Below are positions 32,771-41,535 of a stretch of DNA of 64,000 nt, piece by piece. A model generated the notes under the pieces. It had not been told where the DNA came from. It was given only the letters and a program-made list of their open reading frames with translations, and did not search any database. The DNA lies in NCBI GenBank assembly GCA_963719135.1, contig CAVRAZ010000002.1, positions 434,001-498,000 of the forward strand, written 5' to 3'. How positions within the stretch are numbered: position 1 is the stretch's first letter; every line of letters begins with the position of its first letter. A program made the translations under genes and the position numbers. The DNA comes from CAVRAZ01 sp963719135 (GTDB lineage: Bacteria; Pseudomonadota; Gammaproteobacteria; DSM-19610).

Positions 32771-33722
32771 CAGGCTGTCTGCGGGGTGATCTGCGTCAGA
32801 TGGGGTCGGAATTGGGCAGTAGGTATGATGGCTGGAGCCTGAGCGCCGGTTGTTTGCCGACGCCAGAGCAAGCGAAGCACTGCCGGAAGCGGGAACGGCA
32901 TCAGCGTGGGACGGGCAGGGCGGTCAGGACCTGTCGAACAGGCCTACCTGAGGTAGTGCCCGACGTTCAGGTAATATACTGGGCGTAGTCGTCGGGGCGT
33001 TGATACCCGGATGGGCGGGTATCTTCCGGATGACATCGGGATCTTCGATGCAGGCGATGACCTTCATGGTGATGTCGATATTGAACACGCGCTTGAGCCG
33101 CTGAGCACGGGACATGGCGGCCTGGCGCTCGGCGGGGGTTCGGTCTTGTGTCTGATGGGTGGTCTTGCGTCCCTTGCCGCGCCCGGCCGGCGTGATGCGT
33201 GCGCGGTGTTGGCTGTTGGGTGCGAAAACGCCACGGAAGCGGGTGAGGTTGACGCGCGGTTTGGGCACGAGGCCGGCGAGGCAGGCCATGAAATCCGGCG
33301 GTTCGAAGATGACATGGGTGGTGCCGTCACGCCAGGGGTTCTTGAGGGCGTACCGGACCTCGCCGTATTCGGTCAGCGACAGGCGTTGTTCGGACACGGC
33401 CGGCCGGGTGATGTGGCGGCACAGGCGTTCGAGTTTATCGCGCTCGTCGGCCCTGGCCGCGACGCCGGCGGGCGGGGAGAATCCAGCGACATTGCCCAGC
33501 CGGGTGGTGAACGGTTCATCGATGGAGGGAGTGATTGCAGGGTCAGTACCTTGCGGCTTTGCCGGGGCCCGGTGGCGATGCGGTAGGTGACAGAATGCCC
33601 GATCGGAGACTCGATGGGATCGTCGCTTTCGGTGTCTATACTCAGATACGCGGTCTCGTCATCGCGCGGCAGCAGCCCCTGGCGTTCGAGAAAGCGGCTC
33701 ACTCGGTCTTGCTACGGACAAT
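32771..33722. mobile_element. IS91-family remnant, copy 1 (952 bp)
   Basis: This block is repeated at 39083-40034 in the same orientation, same length and with about seven differences by eye. It holds the C-terminal part of a Y2 (HUH rolling-circle) transposase on the minus strand. Both copies stop abruptly at the same base on each side, whereas a third copy (56758-56956) holds only 199 bp of it. Confidence 0.85.
32924..33702 (-). pseudogene. IS91-family transposase, C-terminal part, frameshifted
   Basis: Minus-strand reading gives SVTYRIATGPRQSRKVLTLQ, then after a frame change near 33400-33500 ARADERDKLERLCRHITRP and SEQRLSLTEYGEVRYALKNP, DGTTHVIFEPPDFMACLAGL, and finally AAMSRAQRLKRVFNIDI. 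These are IS91-type C-terminal blocks; the catalytic HUH and Tyr region upstream is missing. Near the end the zinc-knuckle Cys (normally CEHCGG) are also lost. Inactive. Confidence 0.8.
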
Positions 33723-33789
33723 CGCACCCCGTATTTCCATTGTTCACAAATGAACCCGTGTGGTTGACGGTGCTGGTAGTCCTGGCGAT

Positions 33790-34050
33790 TCAATCAGTGG
33801 CATCGTCTCCTTCGGGTGCAGTCGATGACAGCGTCAGCCGTGCGCGCAGCGCCGTGTCCAGTGCTTCGAGCGCCGTGCCCATAATCAGCCCGGCGTGCCA
33901 GTGGTACAGCTCGAGCCGGCAGTCAACCGGCTCATGCAAGCTATCCCGCCCGTGAGTACCGAAAGCACGCCAGGCCAATACCGGCAGGTCGCCGCGCGTC
34001 GTGTCTACGCACACCCAGGCGTCATAATCGAGGATCGCATCGAGTCCGGT
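33790..34050 (-). pseudogene. C-terminal fragment of a conserved-looking protein
   Basis: Minus-strand frame DYDAWVCVDTTRGDLPVLAW, then DSLHEPVDCRLELYHWHAGL and ALEALDTALRARLTLS, has protein-like composition but begins without a start region and lies between element remnants. Family not recognised with confidence; probably the tail of a broken gene. Confidence 0.35.
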
Positions 34051-34059
34051 GTGCTGCGG

Positions 34060-34233
34060 CAGCGCTACACGCAGCGGGCGACCCAGGCGCGTCCGGTGGC
34101 TATGACCTATCGGGGCGGGTCGGCGCAGGCATTTCTCACGTTGGGGGAGCGGTGGCAGGTGCGGCCTACCGATGAACTACTGCATCGGTTGCGGGATTTG
34201 GCGGGGGAGGAGGGGGTTAGGGTCATATACTGA
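34060..34233 (+). pseudogene. C-terminal fragment of an unidentified protein
   Basis: The plus-strand reading RQRYTQRATQARPVAMTYRG, AFLTLGERWQVRPTDELLHR, LRDLAGEEGVRVIY ends at a TGA and looks like the last ~58 residues of a real protein. The upstream part of the open frame is the antisense of the fragment at 33790-34050 and not part of it. I cannot name the family. Confidence 0.3.
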
Positions 34234-34350
34234 CCGCGGCCGAATGCAGTCCATTCCGCGGCATGCGCCGCCGGGGTTGCGGAATGCTACCGCTGAAGAT
34301 CCGTCCCACAGTATGCCCGCGTTTGCGTTCGAGTCATTGATCGCCCGGGT

Positions 34351-35319
34351 ATAGCGGCTCCAAGAGCTGATCAGCTCGTTAGTGAAAAGCGGCTGGATAA
34401 TGACTTCGATCTCATCGAACGACATTTGCAGCGCTATCAGGACGATCTATGCGGCATCGTGGTCGGGTCCACTTATAACTGGTACTGGCTGGTCGATGGC
34501 TTGATGGAGAAAGGCTATCCGATGCACCTGGCGAACACGCTCGCCATTCAGCAATACAATGGTATCAAGTACACCAACGATGCGACGGATGCGCGCTTTC
34601 TGGCGCAGCTGCTCCGGCTCAATATATTGCCGACGGGTTACATCTATCCCAAAGCGATGCGCCATGTGCGCGACCTGCTGCGCCGTCGGTTGTTACTGGT
34701 GAAGCAACGCACTGCCCAGTTGCTCAGTCTGCAAAGTCTGATTGGCCGCCATACCGGCGAACGCCTGAGTTGTCTTAAGCTGAAACAGCTCAAGCCGGAT
34801 GACCGGGCGCACTATTTTAAAGCAGCTGCGGCCTTGTTCAGCGCCCAGCAATCTTATCAATTGATGGTGCAGCTCACTGAGCAGATCGATGCGGTAGGAG
34901 CCTTCCTGCCCAAGGGTTGTACGTCGAGCGAGTCTTTCGCACGGATCACCAGCATCCCGGGTGTCGGCAACATACTGGGCATGACCATCCAGCTGGAAAC
35001 CGGCCCGATTGAGCGTTTCGCACCGGTCGGCCAGTACTCGTCGTATGCCCGTTGCGTGCCCACCGACAAGATCAGTAATGGTAAATCCAAGGGCAAAGGC
35101 AATGCGAAGAACGGCAATCGTTATCTGGCAATGGCGTTCGTCGAGGCGGCACACTATGCGGCCATCTGGAATCCGGTGATCAAGCGTTACTATCAACGCC
35201 GGTGCAAACAAGTGCCGGTCATGGTCGCCAAGAAAACCGTGGCCAACAAACTCACCCGCGCGTGCTATCACATGCTCAAGCAAGGCACTGATTTTGAAGT
35301 GGCGCGCGCATTTGGGTAA
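34351..35319 (+). pseudogene. IS110-family transposase, 5'-truncated and catalytically altered
   Basis: From 34381 the frame reads SEKRLDNDFDLIERHLQRYQ, then GSTYNWYWLVDGLMEKGY, TNDATDARFLAQLLRL and the C-terminal transposase_20 block ARITSIPGVGNILGMTIQLE. IS110 enzymes use a DEDD site: the first Asp lies in the N-terminal ~35 residues, which are missing here, and the Glu of the usual VVESTYNWYW is Gly (VVGST). The rest to 35319 is uninterrupted. Non-functional; a bridge-RNA region, if any, was not identified. Confidence 0.85.
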
Positions 35320-35920
35320 CCTGTGATCAGGCGATGAGAGCGAAAGGGGACTGGCGATCAGCCCGGCTCTCTGAATATCCATTCGCCTGTTTTTAAAGAT
35401 CAGGTTTTGTGAAGTGCCCTCGATGCAAGCTCACAGGCGACTGACGTACAGTCCTTTACTCTGTATCAATTAGCTGCATCGGGGTACCGATTATTTAATG
35501 GGGCAGCAACCAGGCCAGGGATATTGGCGTGGTGCAAAACAGCAACGCTAATCATCTTGATCCTAATGGGTGACTGAAGCACTTCTTTTAGAGAAGTAGC
35601 ACGCACTGTAAAATCGGGCGCATGACACGATAACCGAACCGTAGAATACTTCAGGGTGGCTTCACTTCGTTTTTTGTCGCCCTGTTGACAGGAGACGACT
35701 TATGGGCGATCCCTTTATTGGACCCCTTTATTGCACACAATCGAACCCGCCGACACAGCGCCGACGGCTATCTCAGCCCGATGGCGTTTGAGGCACGACA
35801 GGTCGCTTAGCTTCGTGTCCGTTGTAGGTGGGCAGGATCAGGCTTGAAACGGACGATTTGGTGCTTGCACCATACGGGTTGGCGGCGTGATGTGTGATAT
35901 GGGTCTTCGGGAAGGACAGC
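35320..35920. other. Gene-free region with an IS3 tail
   Basis: About 600 bases with AT-richer patches, between the IS110 remnant and a lipoprotein gene. The only recognisable content is the IS3-family tail at 35724-35810. The part 35330-35720 holds no ORF, RNA or repeat that I recognise; it may include the right end of the IS110 element. Confidence 0.5.
35724..35810 (+). pseudogene. IS3-family transposase (OrfB) last residues
   Basis: The frame ...IAHNRTRRHSADGYLSP followed by MAFEARQVA and a stop codon is the conserved C-terminal end of IS3-family OrfB (pattern YN..RRHS.LGY.SP..FE). The following TGTCCGTTGTAGGTGGGCAG may be the element's right inverted repeat. Only the tail remains. Confidence 0.7.
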
Positions 35921-37159
35921 GTGAATAGACGAAGTCGGCGTACGTCTTACCGGGATTGGGTCGTTTTGGCGGTTGCAGGAATGCTCGCCGGCTGTGCGAT
36001 GTCGGTCGAATCTCAATGGGAAGAGGCGCGCAGGGCTGACTCGGTTGCCGGTTACAGAGCGTTTGTGGAAGAACACCCGGGCCACACCTACGCGTCCCTG
36101 GCCGAGAAACGCATCGAGGAACTCGCATTCGAGCGCTTCAAACGGCTGATCGACGAAGAGATGGGGGGCACGGGAAACCATTCCGTCCACGACATAGAAA
36201 ACGCCTACATCGGCAGGTACCCCAAAGGTCGATTCATTGAGCAGGCGCAGCGGTTGCTTGATCCTGTTGTCTATGCCAGGACGCCGAATGACGTTGCGTC
36301 GCTGGAGGGCTATCTGAGCCGCTTTCCCAATGGTATTGATGCGGAAGACGCGCACAGGCGAATTCAGGCGCTGCTCATCGACAATGACGCTGATAAGAGT
36401 GCCGAGCGAATTAGGGAGTACCGACAGAAATATAATAACAGAGAACTGTCGGAAGAAACGAGATCCTGGCTTGAGCAATACGACCTGGCGCAAACGAAGG
36501 GATTCCTGGCATTTGAGTCCAGGTACGAGTTTCTAGCGAAGTACTCGGGCTCGGACAATTACCAGGTCGTTGATGACCTCTTGTACAAGGAACTCCTCCT
36601 GGCGGACCGCTCCGAATACTACCGGGAATACCTGGACCGGGTAGGCCAGTCTTTGCCTGCCCATAGAGCCGAGTATGTCAGGATGCGTCTGTCACGCACG
36701 CTCGCCCAGGAGACAATATCCGGAGTGTTGAGCCAGGCGTGGTCCATAGAGAACACGCCCATGACGTTCAGTACTTTCGTGCCTAAGGATGGGAGGTTCG
36801 AACTTGGAACCATGCGGAGAATAACCAAGCCGACAACGGAGCAAGGAACGTATACGGGCGAAAGTCTGGAGTATGATCTCGATTTCCGGGTCTTGGATCC
36901 CAAGGCAAGCATTGAAACCGTCAGGAACTTGTTTGACGGTTCCACGAACTATCGCGTGACGTTGCGAAAGCGGGATGGGTCCCGCACGATTCGCGTCAAG
37001 CGTGAGACAGGTAGTATTTTCACCGGGACTGTCGAGCATCATTCAGTCACCGACCGTGTCCAACTTCTTCTTTACCATGAGCGCGACGCGCGGAGGTTCG
37101 TCGACGCATGGAGCGATTTCATCCGTACGTTCGAACCGCAGGCGCCGAAGCCGCACTAG
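35921..37159 (+). CDS. Lipoprotein with helical-repeat-like region, unknown function
   Basis: A 412-residue exported protein. GTG 35921 is preceded by GGAAGGA; an earlier GTG at 35894 is less well placed. The signal ends in a lipobox (GMLAGC). Residues ~25-260 contain repeated units like ADSVAGYRAFVEEHPGHTYA and NDVASLEGYLSRFPNGIDAE, resembling TPR/Sel1-like or tol-pal-type helical repeats. The C-terminal third (FVPKDGRFELGTMRRITKPT) looks beta-rich. No named family recognised. It stands alone among element remnants. Confidence 0.8.
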   Translation: MNRRSRRTSYRDWVVLAVAGMLAGCAMSVESQWEEARRADSVAGYRAFVEEHPGHTYASLAEKRIEELAFERFKRLIDEEMGGTGNHSVHDIENAYIGRYPKGRFIEQAQRLLDPVVYARTPNDVASLEGYLSRFPNGIDAEDAHRRIQALLIDNDADKSAERIREYRQKYNNRELSEETRSWLEQYDLAQTKGFLAFESRYEFLAKYSGSDNYQVVDDLLYKELLLADRSEYYREYLDRVGQSLPAHRAEYVRMRLSRTLAQETISGVLSQAWSIENTPMTFSTFVPKDGRFELGTMRRITKPTTEQGTYTGESLEYDLDFRVLDPKASIETVRNLFDGSTNYRVTLRKRDGSRTIRVKRETGSIFTGTVEHHSVTDRVQLLLYHERDARRFVDAWSDFIRTFEPQAPKPH

Positions 37160-37167
37160 GATTGAAG

Positions 37168-37222
37168 AAGGGGTCGGTGACAAATGCGAATCAATATCAT
37201 AAGCGATTGTCACCGACCCCTT
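37168..37222. repeat. GGGGTCGGTGACA hairpin with conserved loop, copy 1
   Basis: Arms AAGGGGTCGGTGACAA (37168-37183) and TTGTCACCGACCCCTT (37207-37222) are exact complements; the loop begins ATGCGAATCA. Further copies lie at 38798-38840 (decayed) and 39022-39074. It is just after the lipoprotein stop codon. Confidence 0.8.
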
Positions 37223-37467
37223 TAATGATAACTCGTCCTTCCCGATTCAGAGACTGGCCTGTCGCCGGGTGCTCCTGCCAGGATTCGCCGGAAAGTTGAC
37301 GAAACCAGCCGGATCTGGCGATTGGGCGACAAGGTATGGATATTGCCTGTCAACCTGGCATCGGCCCCAGTGCCGCACGTAGCGACGTTGCGCCTGCTTG
37401 TGACGGCTGGACGTTTCTGCGGACCACCGGAGCGCCTTGGAGTGGTTCCTTCCGATAAGGACGTGCC

Positions 37468-38403
37468 ATGACAGTTCGGACAATCGACATATTTCTGAAT
37501 TCACGACCGCCTTGGCAGATGGCGCTGGCCAACCTCGTGCTGATTGCCATTATCGCCGCGGCGGACCATGCCACGGGCTATGAGATCTCCTTTAGCGTTT
37601 TTTACCTCATTCCCGTGATACTTTCTTCCTGGTATTCACACAAGGATGTGGGGTTCGGCGTGTGCATCGTGTCGGCACTGACATGGCTGGGCGTCGAGTA
37701 CACTTCAGGACGTGCCTACAGCCAGTCGTGGATACTGTTTTGGAATGCTACCACCCGGCTCATTTTCTTCGCCGTGATCGCCTATCTGCTGTCAAAATTG
37801 CGGCAGAGCCTGAGAATCAAGGAGGAATTGATTCGGTTCGATGCCTTGACCGGCGTCAAGAGTCTGCGCGCGTTCAAGGAAGACGCGGCCGAGGTGCTGA
37901 AGTCCGCGGCCCGTTACAACTACCCCGTATCGCTAGGCTTTATCGATCTTGACGGTTTCAAGTTGCTCAATGACACCATGGGGCATGCGGTCGGCGACCA
38001 GGCGCTACGGGTGACGGGCGCGCAACTGAACATCGCCGTGCGTGGCACCGACATCACTGCGCGCACGGGAGGCGATGAGTTCGTCGTTCTCGTGCAGCAT
38101 GCTGATCTGTCCGCGGCCGAGATATTCTTTGGCAGGGTCCACGAACAGCTTTCAGGTGCCATGCGTAACAGGGGATGGCCGATCGGATTCACCATAGGGG
38201 TCGCGGTACTTGCCGACGGAACGACAGACCTGAAAAAAGCGCTCGATCGCGCGGACCTTTTGATGCTCGCGACAAAGCAGAGAGGCAAGAACGCAGTGTC
38301 CTTTCAGGTGTTCGCCGATACTGGTATTGGTGGTGTGGGCCTGCTTCCGGGCGCCGTGCCAGAAGCAGCCGGGACAAGCCAAGCAGGACAGATCTGCTTG
38401 TGA
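37468..38403 (+). CDS. Membrane-bound diguanylate cyclase
   Basis: A 311-residue protein. Residues ~18-110 hold three or four membrane helices (FSVFYLIPVILSSWY, RLIFFAVIAYLLSKL); residues ~120-285 are a GGDEF domain with the intact active site GGDEF (201-205) and an inhibitory I-site RGTD (192-195) five residues upstream. It should make cyclic-di-GMP from GTP and be product-inhibited. The input signal is unknown. The C-terminal ~25 residues are a Gly/Ala tail. Confidence 0.92.
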   Translation: MTVRTIDIFLNSRPPWQMALANLVLIAIIAAADHATGYEISFSVFYLIPVILSSWYSHKDVGFGVCIVSALTWLGVEYTSGRAYSQSWILFWNATTRLIFFAVIAYLLSKLRQSLRIKEELIRFDALTGVKSLRAFKEDAAEVLKSAARYNYPVSLGFIDLDGFKLLNDTMGHAVGDQALRVTGAQLNIAVRGTDITARTGGDEFVVLVQHADLSAAEIFFGRVHEQLSGAMRNRGWPIGFTIGVAVLADGTTDLKKALDRADLLMLATKQRGKNAVSFQVFADTGIGGVGLLPGAVPEAAGTSQAGQICL

Positions 38404-38433
38404 TTCTTGAAGAGCGGAACAAGAAAAAAGGGC

Positions 38434-38790
38434 TCAACGCGGAATCGTGTGGGTGAATTTGGCATGATTTGGGAGCGCGGGTAGGAAATGGATGATGATC
38501 TTCATAGCCAGGTATTCCTCGTCGCGAAAGCCGTACGCCTTGCGCTGAATGACGCCTAGGGTGTTGTTCAATCCCTCGACGCAGCCAAGCGAGACTTTGT
38601 TCTCGGGCTTGCAATAGGAGACGATGCCATTCCAATGACGTTCGATCGTGGCCGCGAGCTTCTCGAAGGGCTCAAGCCGCTGCCAGCGCAGACGGCTCTT
38701 CCAGTTCTCGAAAAAGCGTCGTACCCAGCCTTCGCGCGCGTAGTCCCAGAGTCGGCCGAAAGACTCCCTGAGCAGGAAGAAGGGGGGCGA
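38434..38790 (-). pseudogene. ISL3-family transposase C-terminal fragment (a)
   Basis: The minus strand reads ESFGRLWDYAREGWVRRFFE, RWQRLEPFEKLAATIERHWN, then YCKPENKVSLGCVEGLNNTL and RKAYGFRDEEYLAMKII, the C-terminal half of an ISL3-type DDE transposase. The N-terminal zinc and catalytic parts are missing; the break is followed by a hairpin repeat. Confidence 0.8.
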
Positions 38791-38797
38791 AGAAAGC

Positions 38798-38840
38798 GGT
38801 CGGTGACAAATGCGAATCAATATCATAATCGATTGTCACT
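38798..38840. repeat. GGTCGGTGACA hairpin, copy 2 (decayed)
   Basis: GGTCGGTGACAAATGCGAAT with ATCATAATCGATTGTCACTG: the same loop as the copy at 37168 but a shortened, mismatched right arm. It lies exactly between two ISL3 fragments. Confidence 0.65.
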
Positions 38841-38855
38841 GAAAATCATGCTTCG

Positions 38856-39020
38856 TCAGTAGAATTCATGGGCCAGTTCAGGCTCAGGTAATTTTCAAAG
38901 CGCATGATATAAAGCCAATTCCAGTATATCTGGAGACCTGAATCCATAGGATTTTCTCATGGTCAGGTTGGCCTTGTTGTTCAAGCCTTCAACAATGCCA
39001 CTGGAGAACGCTTTGCGTAA
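38856..39020 (-). pseudogene. ISL3-family transposase C-terminal fragment (b)
   Basis: Minus strand: LRKAFSSGIVEGLNNKANLT, MRKSYGFRSPDILELALYHA L, an in-frame TGA, then KLPEPELAHEFY. This is the tail of a different ISL3 transposase from fragment (a), with one nonsense codon where relatives have Gly. Confidence 0.75.
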
Positions 39021-39021
39021 A

Positions 39022-39074
39022 AAGGGGTCGGTGACAAATGCGAATCAGTATCAGAAGCGATTGTCACCGACCCC
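39022..39074. repeat. GGGGTCGGTGACA hairpin, copy 3
   Basis: AAGGGGTCGGTGACAA and TTGTCACCGACCCC arms around the loop ATGCGAATCAGTATCAGAAG. It sits a few bases before the second IS91 copy. Confidence 0.8.
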
Positions 39075-39082
39075 ATTTAATT

Positions 39083-40034
39083 CAGGCTGTCTGCGGGGTG
39101 ATCTGCGTCAGATGGGGTCGGAATTGGGCAGTAGGTATGATGGCTGGAGCCTGAGCGCCGGTTGTTTGCCGACGCCAGAGCAAGCGAAGCACTGGCGGAA
39201 GCGGGAACGGCATCAGCGTGGGACGGGCAGGGCGGTCAGGACCTGTCGAACAGGCCTACCTGAGGTGGTGCCCGACGTTCAGGTAATATACTGGGCGTAG
39301 TCGTCGGGGCGTTGATACCCGGATGGGCGGGTATCTTCCGGATGACATCGGGATCTTCGATGCAGGCGATGACCTTCATGGTGATGTCGATATTGAACAC
39401 GCGCTTGAGCCGCTGAGCACGGGACATGGCGGCCTGGCGCTGGGCGGGGGTTCGGTCTTGTGTCTGATGGGTGGTCTTGCCTCCCTTGCCGCGCCCGGCC
39501 GGCGTGATGCGTGCGCGGTGTTGGCTGTTGGGTGCGAAAACGCCATGGAAGCGGGTGAGGTTGACGCGCGGTTTGGGCACGAGGCCGGCGAGGCAGGCCA
39601 TGAAATCCGGCGGTTCGAAGATGACATGGGTGGTGCCGTCACGTCAGGGGTTCTTGAGGGCGTACCGGACCTCGCCGTATTCGGTCAGCGACAGGCGTTG
39701 TTCGGACACGGCCGGCCGGGTGATGTGGCGGCACAGGCGTTCGAGTTTATCGCGCTCGTCGGCCCTGGCCGCGACGCCGGCGGGCGGGGAGAATCCAGCG
39801 ACATTGCCCAGCCGGGTGGTGAACGGTTCATCGATGGAGGGAGTGATTGCAGGGTCAGTACCTTGCGGCTTTGCCGGGGCCCGGTGGCGATGCGGTAGGT
39901 GACAGAATGCCCGATCGGAGACTCGATGGGATCGTCGCTTTCGGTGTCTATACTCAGATACGCGGTCTCGTCATCGCGCGGCAGCAGCCCCTGGCGTTCG
40001 AGAAAGCGGCTCACTCGGCCTTGCTACGGACAAT
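39083..40034. mobile_element. IS91-family remnant, copy 2 (952 bp)
   Basis: Matches 32771-33722 base for base in length, with about seven substitutions seen. It contains the same truncated, frameshifted minus-strand transposase (39236-40014). Its right end truncates a glucoamylase gene. The two copies are direct repeats 6.3 kb apart. Confidence 0.85.
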
Positions 40035-41032
40035 GCGCGCAATTTTTGCCCGCGGCAGAAGAAGCTTTCGTGCTCGAACTGGCCGATTACTGGAATGCGC
40101 GTCTCGATGACTGGACCGCGGTGCACAACACAGAGTTTGCCCGACGTCATGGTGTTGACGGTTATTACCTGCGCATCATGCCCAGCTCTGCGCTGAGTGA
40201 TGCTTCGGATCTGATGCGTGCGATGCCGATCAAAAATCGCCAGACCGATCCCGGTCTCAGCGTCAGCGAACAGATTGGTGGTGATTTTCTCCAGCTGGTG
40301 CGCTACGGCCTGCGTGATGCGAATGATCCGCTGGTGCGCGACACATTAAAACTGGTCGATAAATTATTGCGGGTCGAACTGCCGCAAGGCCCGTGCTGGT
40401 ATCGTTATACCGGTGACGGTTATGGCGAGCACACTGATGGCCGGCCTTATGATGGCACTGGCAAGGGTCGCCTCTGGCCTTTGCTGACTGGCGAACGTGG
40501 ACACTATGAACTGATCCGTGGCGAAGTTGCCTTGCCATACTTGCAGACCATGGCAGCGATGGCGGGTGAGGCTGGCATGCTGCCCGAACAGGTCTGGCAC
40601 AGCGAAGCCATACCCGAGCATCATCTTGAGCTGGGACGCGCTACCGGATCGGCGATGCCACTGGCCTGGGCGCACGCGGAATATATCAAACTCGCCTGCT
40701 CCATTGCCGAAGGCCGGCCGGTGGATCGGCCGGATGCATTGTGGTTGCGGTATCATGGCCAGCGTCCGGTCGCTCACATCTGGTACTGGCTGCCGCAGAC
40801 AGGCCTGCGCAGCATACCTGCGAGTGCGCGACTCGGTATCTGTCTGCCCAGCGCCGCGACCGTATTCTGGCGTTACGATGATCAGCACGAGCAAGCACTG
40901 GCGACGCAGGCACTGAGTATCGGCGTGCACGTTGCGCGCCTGCCGGCAGTCAATGCAGGCGTGGAGCAAATAAGCTTCCGGCTGCAGGGCGATAATCTTG
41001 CAGATGCATTGTATGAAGTCGATATTGAATAG
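40034..41032 (+). pseudogene. GH15 glucoamylase, 5'-truncated
   Basis: After the IS91 edge the frame reads ELADYWNARLDDWTAVHNTE, NRQTDPGLSVSEQIGGDFLQ, TGDGYGEHTDGRPYDGTGKG, LLTGERGHYELIRGE and GSAMPLAWAHAEYIKLACSI, the C-terminal (alpha/alpha)6 part of a glycoside hydrolase family 15 glucan 1,4-alpha-glucosidase. Roughly the N-terminal half is gone, replaced by transposon sequence. The remaining frame is open, so the truncation is the main lesion. Confidence 0.82.
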
Positions 41033-41119
41033 TGAATAGTGGGATGATGATGTATGTTGTCTTAGAGTAGAGCGGGATCTTTTCTACTCATTACAAATTT
41101 TCATGATGGGGTCAAGACT

Positions 41120-41488
41120 TTGTCAGAGCTGAAAGATCCGCGCGTACTGTTCGCAGCGGAACGCACATTATTAGCCTGGAACCGAACCTCGGTGTCACTG
41201 ATCACACTCGGTTTCGTGGTCGAGCGCTTCGGCCTGTTTATCCATCAGCTGGGTTATTCGACAAGCGCGAGTCAACGCGATTTGTCGTTTAGCATCGGAC
41301 TGGCACTCATTCTATTTGCCTCACTGTTGAGTCTGATCTCGGTGCTGCAGTATCGGCGCGTGATTAAACATTTGACGCTGGAAGAAATGTCCGCAGGTTA
41401 CTGGTTATGGTCGGGCGCGGTCGCCAATCTGGTGGTCGTGGTACTCGGTCTTGGGCTTGCGGTTTACCTGATAAAGGGCTTCGACTGA
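41120..41488 (+). CDS. DUF202 (YidH-like) membrane protein
   Basis: A 122-residue protein starting TTG 41120. LFAAERTLLAWNRTSVSLIT is the DUF202 signature; three helices follow (SFSIGLALILFASLLSLISV, VANLVVVVLGLGLAVYL). Function unknown. It lies 47 bases upstream of kup and may share its transcript. Confidence 0.88.
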   Translation: MSELKDPRVLFAAERTLLAWNRTSVSLITLGFVVERFGLFIHQLGYSTSASQRDLSFSIGLALILFASLLSLISVLQYRRVIKHLTLEEMSAGYWLWSGAVANLVVVVLGLGLAVYLIKGFD

Positions 41489-41535
41489 AACTTCAGCTGA
41501 CACAAAGATGGTGACAGAGGAAAACGAAGCCAGGA

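Noticed and set aside
33011..33586. 191-codon plus-strand frame present in both IS91 copies (also 39323-39898)
   Set aside because: It is antisense to the IS91 transposase remnant; its repetition merely follows the duplicated DNA.
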